This document shows positions 1-7,314 of a stretch of DNA of 41,504 bases, in pieces (within the stretch, counting starts at the first letter, position 1; the number at the start of each line of letters is the position of its first letter). The notes beneath the pieces were generated by a model. It was not told where the DNA came from. It saw only the letters and a program-made list of their open reading frames with translations, and did no database searches. The stretch is from an uncultured Prevotella sp. Lineage in GTDB: Bacteria > Bacteroidota > Bacteroidia > Bacteroidales > Bacteroidaceae. The stretch lies in contig USHW01000015.1 in the NCBI GenBank assembly GCA_900554545.1, positions 1 through 41,504 on the forward strand, read 5' to 3'. The position numbers were made by a program, and so were the translations under genes.

Positions 1-329
1 CTCCCTTTCCCCCTTTGTAAAACCTCCCCGTGGCGTTTGCGGTGCCCCCGCCGAGCGGATGGTTGTAATACCGCCTTGAAAACCAGAACTTGCCACGGTA
101 CAGGCGGCCGTCAGGCAAATTGTCGTAGAAGTAGACTGCGTGTCCTGAATGGTACCGTCCGGCGTAGCATTTGCTGCCGTTGCCGTGTACGGATGGCATG
201 GGTAACGACATCTTCAGGCGTCTTAAGATTAAAGGTAGCATTGTCTGTAGCTTTTAGTTCATTCCTTCTTGCTGGCTGCACATGTGCTTCCGGCATCGTG
301 GACACGGAAGCGTGAGCCGATAATGCCAT
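1..329 (-). pseudogene. Probable frameshifted gene fragment running off the left edge
   Basis: I do not recognise a named gene. On the minus strand the stretch from about 190 to 1 is open in one frame and reads like real protein: GNGSKCYAGRYHSG, then FSRRYYNHPLGGGT, then ATGRFYKGGKG, resembling the aromatic and Gly-rich repeats of MORN/YwqK-type proteins. That frame has a stop at 256-254, and its only starts are ATGs at 241, 211 and 199. A different frame is open from ATG 329 to about 190 and contains a plausible segment, LKTPEDVVTHAI. The simplest reading is one gene with a frameshift near 190-200. A short gene starting at 241, 211 or 199 is the alternative. The product is cut by the window edge, so its length is unknown. 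Family assignment is weak. Confidence 0.35.
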
Positions 330-330
330 G

Positions 331-456
331 TCTATGATGAAGGTCGTAGGAATTACCTGAAAGAGAGATATAGCCGTAGCAGCTCACGCCAAACGTGAGA
401 ACCACCATGCCTTCATCTCTCTTTGCAATGAAAATTTCCTACGTTTTCATCATAGA
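331..456. repeat. Long imperfect inverted repeat with central hairpin
   Basis: The left arm (331-369, starting TCTATGATGAAGG) and right arm (415-456, ending TTTCATCATAGA) are near-complementary over about 40 bases; both share TCTATGATGAA, CGTAGGAA and AAAGAGAGAT blocks. The centre holds a perfect 6-bp hairpin, CTCACG-CCAAA-CGTGAG (383-399). The element ends two bases before the ATG at 329 of the minus-strand fragment, so it could be a structured leader or a small non-autonomous element. No transposase and no clear target duplication are seen. Confidence 0.5.
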
Positions 457-490
457 GAAAAGCATTGCGCTTCTTTATTCAATATGTCTT

Positions 491-510
491 AAACAGGCAT
501 AAGCCTGTTT
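491..510. terminator. Short hairpin, possible terminator
   Basis: A perfect 8-bp stem, AAACAGGC/GCCTGTTT, encloses a 4-base loop. The T-rich 3' end on the plus strand is short (TTTTC), so this is a weak terminator candidate. No plus-strand gene is seen before it. Confidence 0.3.
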
Positions 511-800
511 TCATCTGCAAAAATAATGTAAATCGTGCGGAATACAAAATAAAACCGACATTTATTTTCATCCCAATGGCTGTAAGGCTGCATGACGACC
601 GTTGGCCGGCATCTGCGCAACAGTAATTCAGCGTAAAATCAGCGGCATTGTAAAAGGTGGTCTTTTAGCTTGCAAAAGGCCACCTTTTACAATGCGAAAG
701 ACGGCCTTTGGGAAGCCAAAAGACCGTCTTTTGCAAAACGCTTGTTTGTAAGCTGTGTGCAAGTAGCCGTAGAGCGTTGCCTTAAAGCTGCGTAACCGCC
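511..800. other. Non-coding stretch between the left element and the first complete gene
   Basis: No convincing coding frame is seen on either strand. The second half is occupied by an R1 hairpin array (651-740). The region lies 3' of the minus-strand gene that ends at 801, so the array may terminate its transcript. Confidence 0.5.
651..740. repeat. R1 hairpin array, copy 1
   Basis: Four units of about 21 bases, each with an AAAAG...CTTTT frame. Neighbouring cores pair with each other: GGTGGTC with GGCCACC, and GACGGCC with GACCGTC, allowing one G-U pair each. The array lies downstream of the minus-strand gene ending at 801. Confidence 0.75.
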
Positions 801-1823
801 TCATTTCATGCGGCTTACGGCTTCGGCAAGGGGCGCGTTTAGCGGTGGAATTGAGGCCGGGACAACAAGCGGTTCGAGGCTGTCAGCCTTCATTGCGGCC
901 TTCATCTCTTTTTTCGTGCAATGCTTGATACCGGTTACATAAAGTTCCTCAAACGACTCGCTCCTTACCATCTTGAATTTCCTTCCCGGCCTTATGTACA
1001 TGTCGAAGTATTCTGACATGGCCACGAGGTTCTTCAACGTGGGCTGGCTGTTGTTGCTTATATCGTAAATCTCGCCATGATTCTGGCGTTCAAAGCGAAT
1101 CTTTATGCCGAAGAAATTTACCGTCCTGTGCTTCCTTCCGGTGAATATGCTGTCGATATATACGGTAAGCCTCCCGGCCGAAGTGTCGCGTCTGACGCCC
1201 TTCACGGCACCCGTCCCTTCGCGGTCTACTGTTCCGCTTGCCGTAGTATCGGCCAGGTAGCCCTTCTTCCGGAACTTGTCAAGAAGGCTATGCTTCTTCA
1301 ATTTCATCATCGTCGGACTGGTATAATATTCCGATTTGTCGTTTTCCTTCGAGCGAAACTTGTGCAAGTTTCTTGCCGATCGCATCTTCCGTTTTATCCG
1401 TCCGTGACGCAGCGGTATGTAATAGTCGTAAACGGCATCACTGAACGAAGACGGGACGGAGTCCAATATCATGTAACTGCGCTGGTAAGCGGTTATCACC
1501 ATATAGTCGGGACGCTCGTATTTGGCCGTCACTTCGGGTATTGTGTAGGTGTAAGGCGTCAGCCTCACCGTATTGTTTGACACCGTGTCGGCACGGAACT
1601 CCTTGCCTGTGTAGTTGAGATGTTGCACTGTCACCGTGCCCGTATATCCCTTTGGCAGGGGCAATGTGCCGTTGCTATCGCTTACGCCGACGCACTTTCC
1701 ACCGTCGATAAACACGCTTGCAGCCTGCACGGGGCTGCCGTCGGCACCGTCGATGAGCCGTATCTGGGCGTTGGAACATAGCGAGATGAGTAACAGGAGA
1801 AAGCAGATAATGTGGTATTTCAT
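801..1823 (-). CDS. Exported carboxypeptidase-regulatory-like domain protein
   Basis: 340 aa. Residues 1-19 form a Sec signal peptide (hydrophobic LLLLISLCSNA, then Q, the usual Bacteroidota cleavage context). Residues 20-95 match the pattern of a carboxypeptidase D regulatory-like beta-sandwich (IRLIDGADGSPVQAASVFIDG, then SDSNGTLPLP and a VTVQHLNY strand). This module is common at the N-terminus of Bacteroidota outer-membrane or periplasmic proteins. The remaining 245 residues are rich in Lys, Arg and Tyr, have no membrane segment, and I do not recognise them. Lipid attachment is unlikely, because no lipobox Cys precedes Gln20. The gene lies 157 bases downstream of typA on the same strand, separated by an R2 palindrome, and has no clear TAnnTTTG promoter of its own. 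Function unknown; a periplasmic or outer-membrane location is inferred. Confidence 0.75.
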   Translation of the reverse strand: MKYHIICFLLLLISLCSNAQIRLIDGADGSPVQAASVFIDGGKCVGVSDSNGTLPLPKGYTGTVTVQHLNYTGKEFRADTVSNNTVRLTPYTYTIPEVTAKYERPDYMVITAYQRSYMILDSVPSSFSDAVYDYYIPLRHGRIKRKMRSARNLHKFRSKENDKSEYYTSPTMMKLKKHSLLDKFRKKGYLADTTASGTVDREGTGAVKGVRRDTSAGRLTVYIDSIFTGRKHRTVNFFGIKIRFERQNHGEIYDISNNSQPTLKNLVAMSEYFDMYIRPGRKFKMVRSESFEELYVTGIKHCTKKEMKAAMKADSLEPLVVPASIPPLNAPLAEAVSRMK

Positions 1824-1857
1824 ATCTATCGGATGTTTAAGAAAAGGGAATCTATAT

Positions 1858-1944
1858 AATTAAGAATTAAGAGTTAAGAATTAAGAAAATATGCTTTGTT
1901 GGCAAAAGGTATTTTTCTTAATTCTCAACTCTTAATTCTTAATT
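1858..1944. repeat. R2 quasi-palindrome with TTAAGAA-word arms
   Basis: The arms at 1858-1891 and 1911-1944 are complementary over about 34 bases with about two mismatches, and are built from repeated TTAAGAATTAAGAG words. The loop begins TGCTTTGTTG, a string also found in the loop of the R2 copy at 29563-29661 although the arms there use different words. It lies between the stop of typA and the start of the next minus-strand gene, so it may act on the read-through transcript. Confidence 0.7.
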
Positions 1945-1980
1945 TCCCGACTCTTAATTCTTAACTATGTGCTACGCGCA

Positions 1981-3783
1981 CTATTGCTTGTTCGCGCGCT
2001 TGCGTTCGTTGTGGTCGAGGATTATTTTGCGCATACGCATCGACTTCGGCGTAACCTCCACAAGCTCGTCTTCCTTGATGTATTCGAGTGCTTCCTCAAG
2101 CGAGAGGACGGTGCGCGGCACGATGCGGGCCTTGTCGTCAGAGCCGCTGGCGCGTGTGTTTGTAAGCTGCTTTGCCTTCGTAACGTTTACCACAAGGTCG
2201 TTGTCATGTACGTGTTCGCCTACAACCTCGCCGGCGTAGACCTCCTCGCCCGGGTCGATGAAGAACTTTCCGCGGTCTTGCAGCTTGTCAATCGAGTAGG
2301 CGTAGGCCGTGCCTGTCTCCATCGCTATCATGCTTCCGTTGATGCGGCGGGTGATGTCTCCCTTGTAAGGTTGGTACTCCTTGAAGCGGTGAGCCATAAT
2401 GGCCTCGCCCTGACTTGCGGTCAGCACGTTGGTGCGCAGGCCGATAATGCCGCGCGACGGCACGTCAAACTCGATGTTGACGCGGTCTGCCTGGCTTTCC
2501 ATCGACGTCATTTCGCCCTTTCGCCGGGTAACCATGTCAATCATCTTGCTGGCAAACTCCTCGGGCACATTTATGGTAAGTTCTTCAATCGGCTCGCATT
2601 TTACGCCGTCGATTTCCTTGTATATCACCTGTGGTTGGCCCACTTGAAGTTCGTAACCCTCGCGGCGCATCGTCTCGATGAGCACTGACAGGTGGAGCAC
2701 TCCGCGTCCGCTGACAATCCATTTGTCGGTAGAGTCGCCGAAAGGAGTCACGCGCAGCGCGAGGTTCTTCTCCAGTTCCTTCTGCAAGCGGTCGTTGATG
2801 TGGCGGCTGGTGACGTATTTTCCCTCCTTGCCGAAGAACGGCGAGTCGTTGATTGTGAACAACATGCTCATCGTAGGCTCGTCAATCGCGATGGGAGGCA
2901 GCGGCTCCGGGTTCTCGAAGTCGCAGATAGTGTCGCCTATCTCAAACTTTTCCAGACCTATTATAGCGCAGATGTCGCCGCTCGAAACGCTTTGTGTCTT
3001 CACGTGGCCCATGCCCTCGAAGGTGTGCAGTTCCTTTATCTTGGTCTTTTCCTGCGAGCCGTCGCGGTGGCAGATGGTGACGTTCATGCCTTCGGTAAGC
3101 GTGCCGCGGTGAACTCGTCCCACTGCGATGCGGCCCGTGTAGCTTGAATAGTCGAGGCTGGTTATGAGCATCTGGGGCGTGCCTTCGAGTGCGCGCGGTG
3201 CCGGGATAACCTCTACAATCTTGTCAAGCAGGTAGTTAATGTCGTCGGTCGGGGTCTTGTAGTCTTCGCCCATCCAGCCGTTTTTGGCCGAGCCATACAC
3301 CACGGGGAAGTCCAGCTGGTCTTCGGTGGCGTTGAGCGAGAACATCAGGTCGAACACCATCTCGTACACTTCTTCCGGCCTACAGTTGGGTTTGTCAACC
3401 TTGTTGACTACCACGATGGGCTTCAAACCTATTTGCAGCGCCTTCTGAAGCACGAAGCGGGTCTGCGGCATGGGGCCTTCAAAAGCGTCGACAAGCAGCA
3501 GGCAGCCGTCGGCCATGTTCAAGACGCGCTCCACTTCGCCGCCGAAGTCAGAGTGTCCCGGGGTGTCAATGATGTTGATTTTCGTCCCTTTCCAGTTTAT
3601 CGAGACGTTTTTAGAGAGTATGGTTATACCTCGCTCACGCTCCAGGTCGTTGCTGTCGAGCACTTGGCCGCTCAAGTCCTGTCCGTCGCGGAACAGGTTT
3701 CCGGCCAGCATCATCTTGTCCACGAGCGTCGTCTTGCCGTGGTCTACGTGGGCGATAATCGCAATGTTTCTGATGTTCTGCAT
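1981..3783 (-). CDS. typA: Ribosome-associated GTPase TypA/BipA
   Basis: 600 aa from the start MQNIRNIAIIAH. TypA/BipA is an EF-G-like translational GTPase that binds the 70S ribosome and supports ribosome assembly and growth under stress. All G motifs are present: G1 HVDHGKTT, G2 ERGITI, G3 DTPGHSDFGGEV and G4 NKVDKP, followed by the beta-barrel, the EF-G III/V-like domains and the BipA-specific C-terminal domain with the conserved GLRTNVLTASQGEA stretch. Length is normal for the family. An in-frame ATG at 3810 would add nine residues, but it lies inside the predicted promoter -7 element (3815-3808), so 3783 is chosen. The transcript would begin near 3801, leaving a leader of about 18 bases. 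Confidence 0.97.
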   Translation of the reverse strand: MQNIRNIAIIAHVDHGKTTLVDKMMLAGNLFRDGQDLSGQVLDSNDLERERGITILSKNVSINWKGTKINIIDTPGHSDFGGEVERVLNMADGCLLLVDAFEGPMPQTRFVLQKALQIGLKPIVVVNKVDKPNCRPEEVYEMVFDLMFSLNATEDQLDFPVVYGSAKNGWMGEDYKTPTDDINYLLDKIVEVIPAPRALEGTPQMLITSLDYSSYTGRIAVGRVHRGTLTEGMNVTICHRDGSQEKTKIKELHTFEGMGHVKTQSVSSGDICAIIGLEKFEIGDTICDFENPEPLPPIAIDEPTMSMLFTINDSPFFGKEGKYVTSRHINDRLQKELEKNLALRVTPFGDSTDKWIVSGRGVLHLSVLIETMRREGYELQVGQPQVIYKEIDGVKCEPIEELTINVPEEFASKMIDMVTRRKGEMTSMESQADRVNIEFDVPSRGIIGLRTNVLTASQGEAIMAHRFKEYQPYKGDITRRINGSMIAMETGTAYAYSIDKLQDRGKFFIDPGEEVYAGEVVGEHVHDNDLVVNVTKAKQLTNTRASGSDDKARIVPRTVLSLEEALEYIKEDELVEVTPKSMRMRKIILDHNERKRANKQ

Positions 3784-3807
3784 ACTAATACCTTGTAAAA
3801 TCGGGTG

Positions 3808-3838
3808 CAAAGGTACATTATTTAATTAAGAATTAAGA
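3808..3838 (-). promoter_or_regulatory. typA promoter
   Basis: TACCTTTG on the minus strand (3815-3808) matches the Bacteroidota -7 element exactly. The -33 region, expected around 3838-3835, reads TCTT and falls inside tandem AATTAAG repeats (3824-3853), so repeat-number changes would shift what sits at -33. Confidence 0.65.
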
Positions 3839-4087
3839 ATTAAGGATTAAGAAAATCACAATATGAAGGGTGTTTTAAGGGTTTTGTAATGTAGCCTTGC
3901 ATTATCTTTGTTGTCAACTATCGAAATATCATAAAGCAAGGGCTGTATCGTGAAAGCATGTCAATATGTCAACGAAAGAAAGCCCGTCATTTTGCGCGAA
4001 ATAGCAAATGAGCAGGCCGCTCGCCGCCGTTTTCACCCCAAGATGCGACCTTCTGTAGTGCCGTTCACGGCCTTTCATGTTGCAAGA

Positions 4088-4195
4088 GGTGGTCTTTCGC
4101 ATTGCCAAAGGTCACCTTTTGCAGCCTCTTCAGCCGTCAAAACGGCACGTCTTAACTATTTTTCCGCGTGCAAAATACGGCCTTTTGCACGGCTT
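4088..4195. repeat. R1 hairpin array, copy 2 (degenerate)
   Basis: Diverged units are seen, such as CCAAAGGTCACCTTTTGCA and AATACGGCCTTTTGCA, with irregular spacing. It is the least regular of the ten R1 sites. Confidence 0.5.
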
Positions 4196-4467
4196 TTGGT
4201 GTCGTATTATTGCACACTTGACGGTTGATGCAACGTAAAATGCTGGCTTTGCAATAGTTATACGTGCACACTTCTGCTTGCGATATTTCCGCACAAGGAA
4301 TTTGTTTTGCCAAACAACGCAGTCTCGGAACGTTGTCGAAAACCGGCGTGTCACGGTTTTTCCTGATATTGCAGCAAAGTGTCAGCCGCGCGGAAAGCGT
4401 TTTGCCGGACAACCGTCGGCCGAATGTTAAAAAAGCATCGCACGCCAACAGATTTTTCATTTTTCAT

Positions 4468-4498
4468 TTTTCATTTTTCATTTAATATCGTACCTTTG
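4468..4498 (+). promoter_or_regulatory. rpsO promoter with repeats in the -33 region
   Basis: TACCTTTG (4491-4498) is a perfect -7 element. The -33 position 19 bases upstream reads TTTT and lies inside a tandem TTTTTCA repeat (4453-4483). The transcript would start near 4505, giving a leader of about 100 bases. Confidence 0.7.
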
Positions 4499-4605
4499 CA
4501 GCCGAATTCGGAAAATCCGATGCATTCGACGCCGGGCGCACCCGTGATTGATGGGCTGGCCGGGGGAAGGATGTAATTCAGAAACTTTTAATCAATCACA
4601 ACAAA

Positions 4606-4875
4606 ATGTATTTAGATTCAGCTAAAAAGCAGGAAATCTTCGGCAAGTACGGCGCGTCTAACACTGACACCGGCTCGGCAGAGAGCCAGATAGCATTGTT
4701 CTCATACCGTATTGCCCACTTGACGGAGCACCTCAAGAAGAACCACAAGGACCACGTGACACAGCGTTCGCTGACTATCCTCGTCGGCAAGCGTCGTCGT
4801 CTGCTTGACTATCTGTACAAGCGCGACATCAATCGTTACCGTGCCATCATCAAGGCTCTTGGCCTGCGCCGTTAA
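4606..4875 (+). CDS. rpsO: 30S ribosomal protein S15
   Basis: 89 aa, the standard length for S15, the small-subunit protein that binds the 16S rRNA central-domain three-way junction and organises assembly of the platform. Diagnostic S15 stretches are present: TGSAESQIALFSYRI, HLKKNHKDH, GKRRRLLDYL and YRAIIKALGLRR at the C-terminus. The gene stands alone, with its own promoter about 110 bases upstream and a strong terminator right after it. Its roughly 100-base leader would allow S15 autoregulation, which is known in several bacteria, but no specific fold was established here. Confidence 0.98.
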   Translation: MYLDSAKKQEIFGKYGASNTDTGSAESQIALFSYRIAHLTEHLKKNHKDHVTQRSLTILVGKRRRLLDYLYKRDINRYRAIIKALGLRR

Positions 4876-4910
4876 GACAAAGCAAAGAAGAATAGATTGA
4901 AAGAAACGCG

Positions 4911-4955
4911 AAAGCGCGGAACAGCATCATGCTTGTTCCGCGCTTTTGGTTTTTA
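4911..4955 (+). terminator. rpsO intrinsic terminator
   Basis: The 13-bp stem AAAGCGCGGAACA (4911-4923) pairs with TGTTCCGCGCTTT (4934-4946); T-rich DNA follows (GGTTTTT). Confidence 0.88.
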
Positions 4956-4956
4956 T

Positions 4957-5005
4957 GATAGGAGTTAAGGGCGTTAGAGTAGTTAAAGGAGTTAAAGTCA
5001 AATGC
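4957..5005. repeat. R2-type single arm (GGAGTTAA words)
   Basis: Reiterated AGGAGTTAAGG, AGTTAAAGG and AGTTAAAGT words follow the rpsO terminator. No inverted partner arm is seen nearby. The words match those of the R2 element at 24638-24780. Confidence 0.45.
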
Positions 5006-5077
5006 CTTGCCAAAGGCTTGCCGCTTGGCTGTTGTATCGGTCTTATCGGCCTAATACGTCCTATTCAAAGAGCAAGT

Positions 5078-5329
5078 TTACACGAACGGCAGGGCGATGA
5101 ACAACGCTCCGCTTGCCATTACTATGAGATAATACACCAACCGGGGATTGTTCAGCCGGTCGTGGCACGACAGACTGAGCGCCGTTCCTACGACTCCGAT
5201 TAGCGTGAAGATGACTGCCGCCTGTATGTATTGCGGTTCGCCGAACCATGAAAAGGTTATGGCTATCAGGATGATGAGCGCGATGAACGTTATCGGTTGC
5301 ATCCATGCGAGAATGTCTTGCTTGACCAT
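5078..5329 (-). CDS. Small membrane protein, function unknown
   Basis: 83 aa. I do not recognise the family. Three hydrophobic segments are visible: about residues 11-29 (ITFIALIILIAITF), 35-53 (AAVIFTLIGVVGTALSL) and 65-82 (LVYYLIVMASGALFIALPF), with short polar loops, so an inner-membrane protein is inferred. It is the last gene of the minus-strand run descending from ftsX and lies 43 bases after the preceding small membrane protein gene, with which it may form a pair. Confidence 0.6.
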   Translation of the reverse strand: MVKQDILAWMQPITFIALIILIAITFSWFGEPQYIQAAVIFTLIGVVGTALSLSCHDRLNNPRLVYYLIVMASGALFIALPFV

Positions 5330-5372
5330 TGGCTTGTGTCTTTAGTTCCGCCGAATGCCGGCTGTGCGTTTG

Positions 5373-5669
5373 TTACAGTATTAAGGCCAGTGCCTTGATT
5401 ATGTATCCGACACCCCATAAGGCGAAAAGGAAACTGAAAAAGATTGCGCCGAACGGCTTTTTGCCCTGCTTTTTCCTTCTAAGGTAATGCCGTAACTCGG
5501 CTATTCCCGTGGCGATTACAAGCAGTCCGACGGTCATATACAGCCATGCCGGTATGTCGTTCATTCGCCTTATTATGACCAAGAGAGCCAAGACAACGCC
5601 TCCGAGAAGGTCGTACACGTCGTCCCAGCTGAACCGTTTGTCTTCTTCAGTAGTCATTTCCATGTGCAA
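5373..5669 (-). CDS. Small membrane protein, function unknown
   Basis: 98 aa. An acidic N-terminus (MTTEEDKRFSWDDVYD) precedes three hydrophobic segments (residues about 21-34, 42-57 and 74-97), with a basic loop RHYLRRKKQGKK between the second and third. The positive-inside rule would put that loop in the cytoplasm. The start could be Met1 or Met5. It follows folK after 11 bases, so it is probably in the same operon. No family recognised. Confidence 0.62.
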   Translation of the reverse strand: MHMEMTTEEDKRFSWDDVYDLLGGVVLALLVIIRRMNDIPAWLYMTVGLLVIATGIAELRHYLRRKKQGKKPFGAIFFSFLFALWGVGYIIKALALIL

Positions 5670-5680
5670 GGTGTGTTTTT

Positions 5681-6097
5681 TCAGACAGTGTGTTCAAGTA
5701 TTTCGTTGAGCGGAAGCATCACGAAGTCGCGCTCGTGCATCAGCGGATGGGGTATTACGAGGCCGGGTTCGTCCACGTGCAGGTCGTCATACGTCAGTAT
5801 GTCGATGTCTATTATACGGTCGTGATACCGTCCGTCGGCAGACTTCTGCGTGCGCCCCATCTCGCGCTCGATGGCCTGCGTGGCCTCAAGTACGCCGCGC
5901 GGAGTGAGCGAAGTCTCAATGCACACGGCGGCGTTGGTGAACATGTTGTCGGAAGAAAAGCCCCAAGGCTCGGTCTCGTAAAGCGAACTTGTGCGTACAA
6001 CGGTGCCCACGCGCTCGCCCAAAAGCCTCACTGCGACGGCTATGTTGCGCCTTCCGTCGCCGAGGTTAGTGCCCAATCCCAAGTAAACTGTGTGCAT
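5681..6097 (-). CDS. folK: 2-amino-4-hydroxy-6-hydroxymethyldihydropteridine pyrophosphokinase (HPPK)
   Basis: 138 aa from MHTVYLGLGTNLGDG. FolK transfers pyrophosphate from ATP to 6-hydroxymethyl-7,8-dihydropterin, the step before dihydropteroate synthase in folate synthesis. Visible motifs are LGTNLGDG at the N-terminus, TSSLYETEPWGF, the catalytic-loop stretch IEREMGRTQKSADGRYHDRIIDIDIL with the metal-binding Asp pair, and PHPLMHERDFVMLPL. An in-frame ATG at 6169 is rejected because the extra 24 residues are encoded by an R2 repeat (TGAAAAATGAAAAG words read as FSLFIFHFSF). The folate gene of the preceding step, folB, is in this window at 13838, on the other strand. Confidence 0.94.
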   Translation of the reverse strand: MHTVYLGLGTNLGDGRRNIAVAVRLLGERVGTVVRTSSLYETEPWGFSSDNMFTNAAVCIETSLTPRGVLEATQAIEREMGRTQKSADGRYHDRIIDIDILTYDDLHVDEPGLVIPHPLMHERDFVMLPLNEILEHTV

Positions 6098-6102
6098 GTT
6101 AT

Positions 6103-6192
6103 TAAATGAAAAGTGAAAAATGAAAAGTGAAAAATCAGGATGTTGCACAGTCGCAAATGGATTTTTCACTTTTCATTCTTCATTTTTCATTT
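6103..6192. repeat. R2 quasi-palindrome with TGAAAAG-word arms
   Basis: Left arm about 6103-6136 (AAATGAAAAGTGAAAAATG words) and right arm about 6159-6192 (TTTTTCACTTTTCATTC words) are inverted copies around a 22-base loop. It sits between queA and folK within the operon and reaches to within 6 bases of the folK start. Confidence 0.65.
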
Positions 6193-6195
6193 CCT

Positions 6196-7314
6196 TTAGT
6201 CGTTCACAATAAGCATCGCGTCGCCGTAGCAGCCGAACTTGTAGCCGTTCTTCAGGGCCATGTCATACGCCTGCATGACAATCTCGTAGCCGCCGAACGC
6301 TGCGGTTGACATAAGCAGCGGCGACATGGGATGATAGAAGTTGGAAATCATAGAGTCTGCAACGCCGAACTCGTAGGGCGGGAAGATGAACTTGTTTGTC
6401 CAGCCCTCATACTCCTTCAGGAACTTGTCCGTGCCCACGGCGGTCTCCGTCGCCTTGATGACACTTGTGCCTACGGCGCACACATGGTGGCCTGCCTGCT
6501 TCGCGTTGTTCACCGTCTTGCATGCCTCCGCACCGATAAACATCTGCTCCGAGTCCATTTTGTGCTTCGTAAGGTCCTCCACTTCTATCTCGTGGAAGTT
6601 GCCAAGGGCGCAGTGAAGGGTAATGAATGCAAACTCGATGCCCTTTATTTCCATGCGCTTCATCAGCTCGCGGCTGAAGTGAAGGCCGGAAGCCGGAGCG
6701 GTAACGGCCCCTTCGTTCTTGGCGAAAATGCACTGGAAGTCGTCCAGGTCTTCTGGAGTTGCCGGGCGTTTGTCAACGATGTAGTGGGGCAGTGGTGCCT
6801 CTCCGAGGGCGTAAAGGTCGCGTTTGAACTCGTCGTGTGGGCAGTCATACAGGAAGCGCAGCGTGCGTCCGCGGCTCGTGGTGTTGTCAATCACCTCGGC
6901 AACCATCGTTCCGCTGTCGTCGAAAAACAGCTTGTTGCCTATTCGTATCTTGCGTGCCGGCTCCACAAGGACGTCCCACAGGCGCATCTCTTCATTGAGT
7001 TCGCGCAGCAGGAACACCTCGATTTTGGCGTCGGTTTTCTCCTTCGTGCCGTAAAGACGCGCCGGAAACACCTTAGTGTCGTTGAAGATGAAGGCGTCGC
7101 CCTCGTCGAAATAGTCGAGTATGTTGCGGAAGTCAAGGTATTCGGGGTTGCCCTCAGCGTCTTTCAGAGGCTCTCCCTTGTCGTCCGTCTTGTACATGTC
7201 GATTTTCTGTGACACCCTGTGTATTACCATCAACCGGCATTCGTCGCGGTGATAAGGCGGGTTGAGCGCTATGGCTTCTTCAGGCAGTTTGAACTTGAAT
7301 TGTGACAGTTTCAT
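6196..7314 (-). CDS. queA: S-adenosylmethionine:tRNA ribosyltransferase-isomerase
   Basis: 372 aa from MKLSQFKFKLPEEAIALNP. QueA moves the ribosyl part of SAM onto 7-aminomethyl-7-deazaguanine in tRNA to make epoxyqueuosine. Family motifs are visible: FNDTKVFPARL, KIEVFLLREL, HYIVDKRPATPEDL, TAPASGLHFS, the HCALGNFHEIEVEDLTKHKM stretch and FIFPPYEFGVADSMISNFYHP near the C-terminus. An upstream in-frame ATG (7365) would overlap truB by 18 codons; the ATG at 7314 forms an ATGA overlap with the truB stop, the usual sign of translational coupling, and matches family N-termini. Confidence 0.96.
   Translation of the reverse strand: MKLSQFKFKLPEEAIALNPPYHRDECRLMVIHRVSQKIDMYKTDDKGEPLKDAEGNPEYLDFRNILDYFDEGDAFIFNDTKVFPARLYGTKEKTDAKIEVFLLRELNEEMRLWDVLVEPARKIRIGNKLFFDDSGTMVAEVIDNTTSRGRTLRFLYDCPHDEFKRDLYALGEAPLPHYIVDKRPATPEDLDDFQCIFAKNEGAVTAPASGLHFSRELMKRMEIKGIEFAFITLHCALGNFHEIEVEDLTKHKMDSEQMFIGAEACKTVNNAKQAGHHVCAVGTSVIKATETAVGTDKFLKEYEGWTNKFIFPPYEFGVADSMISNFYHPMSPLLMSTAAFGGYEIVMQAYDMALKNGYKFGCYGDAMLIVND

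Larger units (their letters stand above)
3784..4605. other. Divergent typA-rpsO intergenic region
   Basis: It contains the typA promoter, an AATTAAG tandem arm (3824-3853), a plus-strand promoter-like pair (TTTG 3883-3886, TATCTTTG 3903-3910) with no convincing gene after it, a decayed R1 array (about 4088-4195), a TTTTTCA tandem repeat (4453-4483) and the rpsO promoter. Several short open frames are present but none has a recognisable motif or start context. Confidence 0.5.

Noticed and set aside
651..740. R1 arrays as CRISPR
   Set aside because: Units are about 21 bases with 5-base spacers that are not unique, and they fold into each other. No cas genes are present.
4152..4460. Open frames in the typA-rpsO gap (also 3950-4228 and 4264-4485)
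   Set aside because: They run through decayed R1 repeats on both strands, have unusual Cys-rich composition and no promoter or family match.
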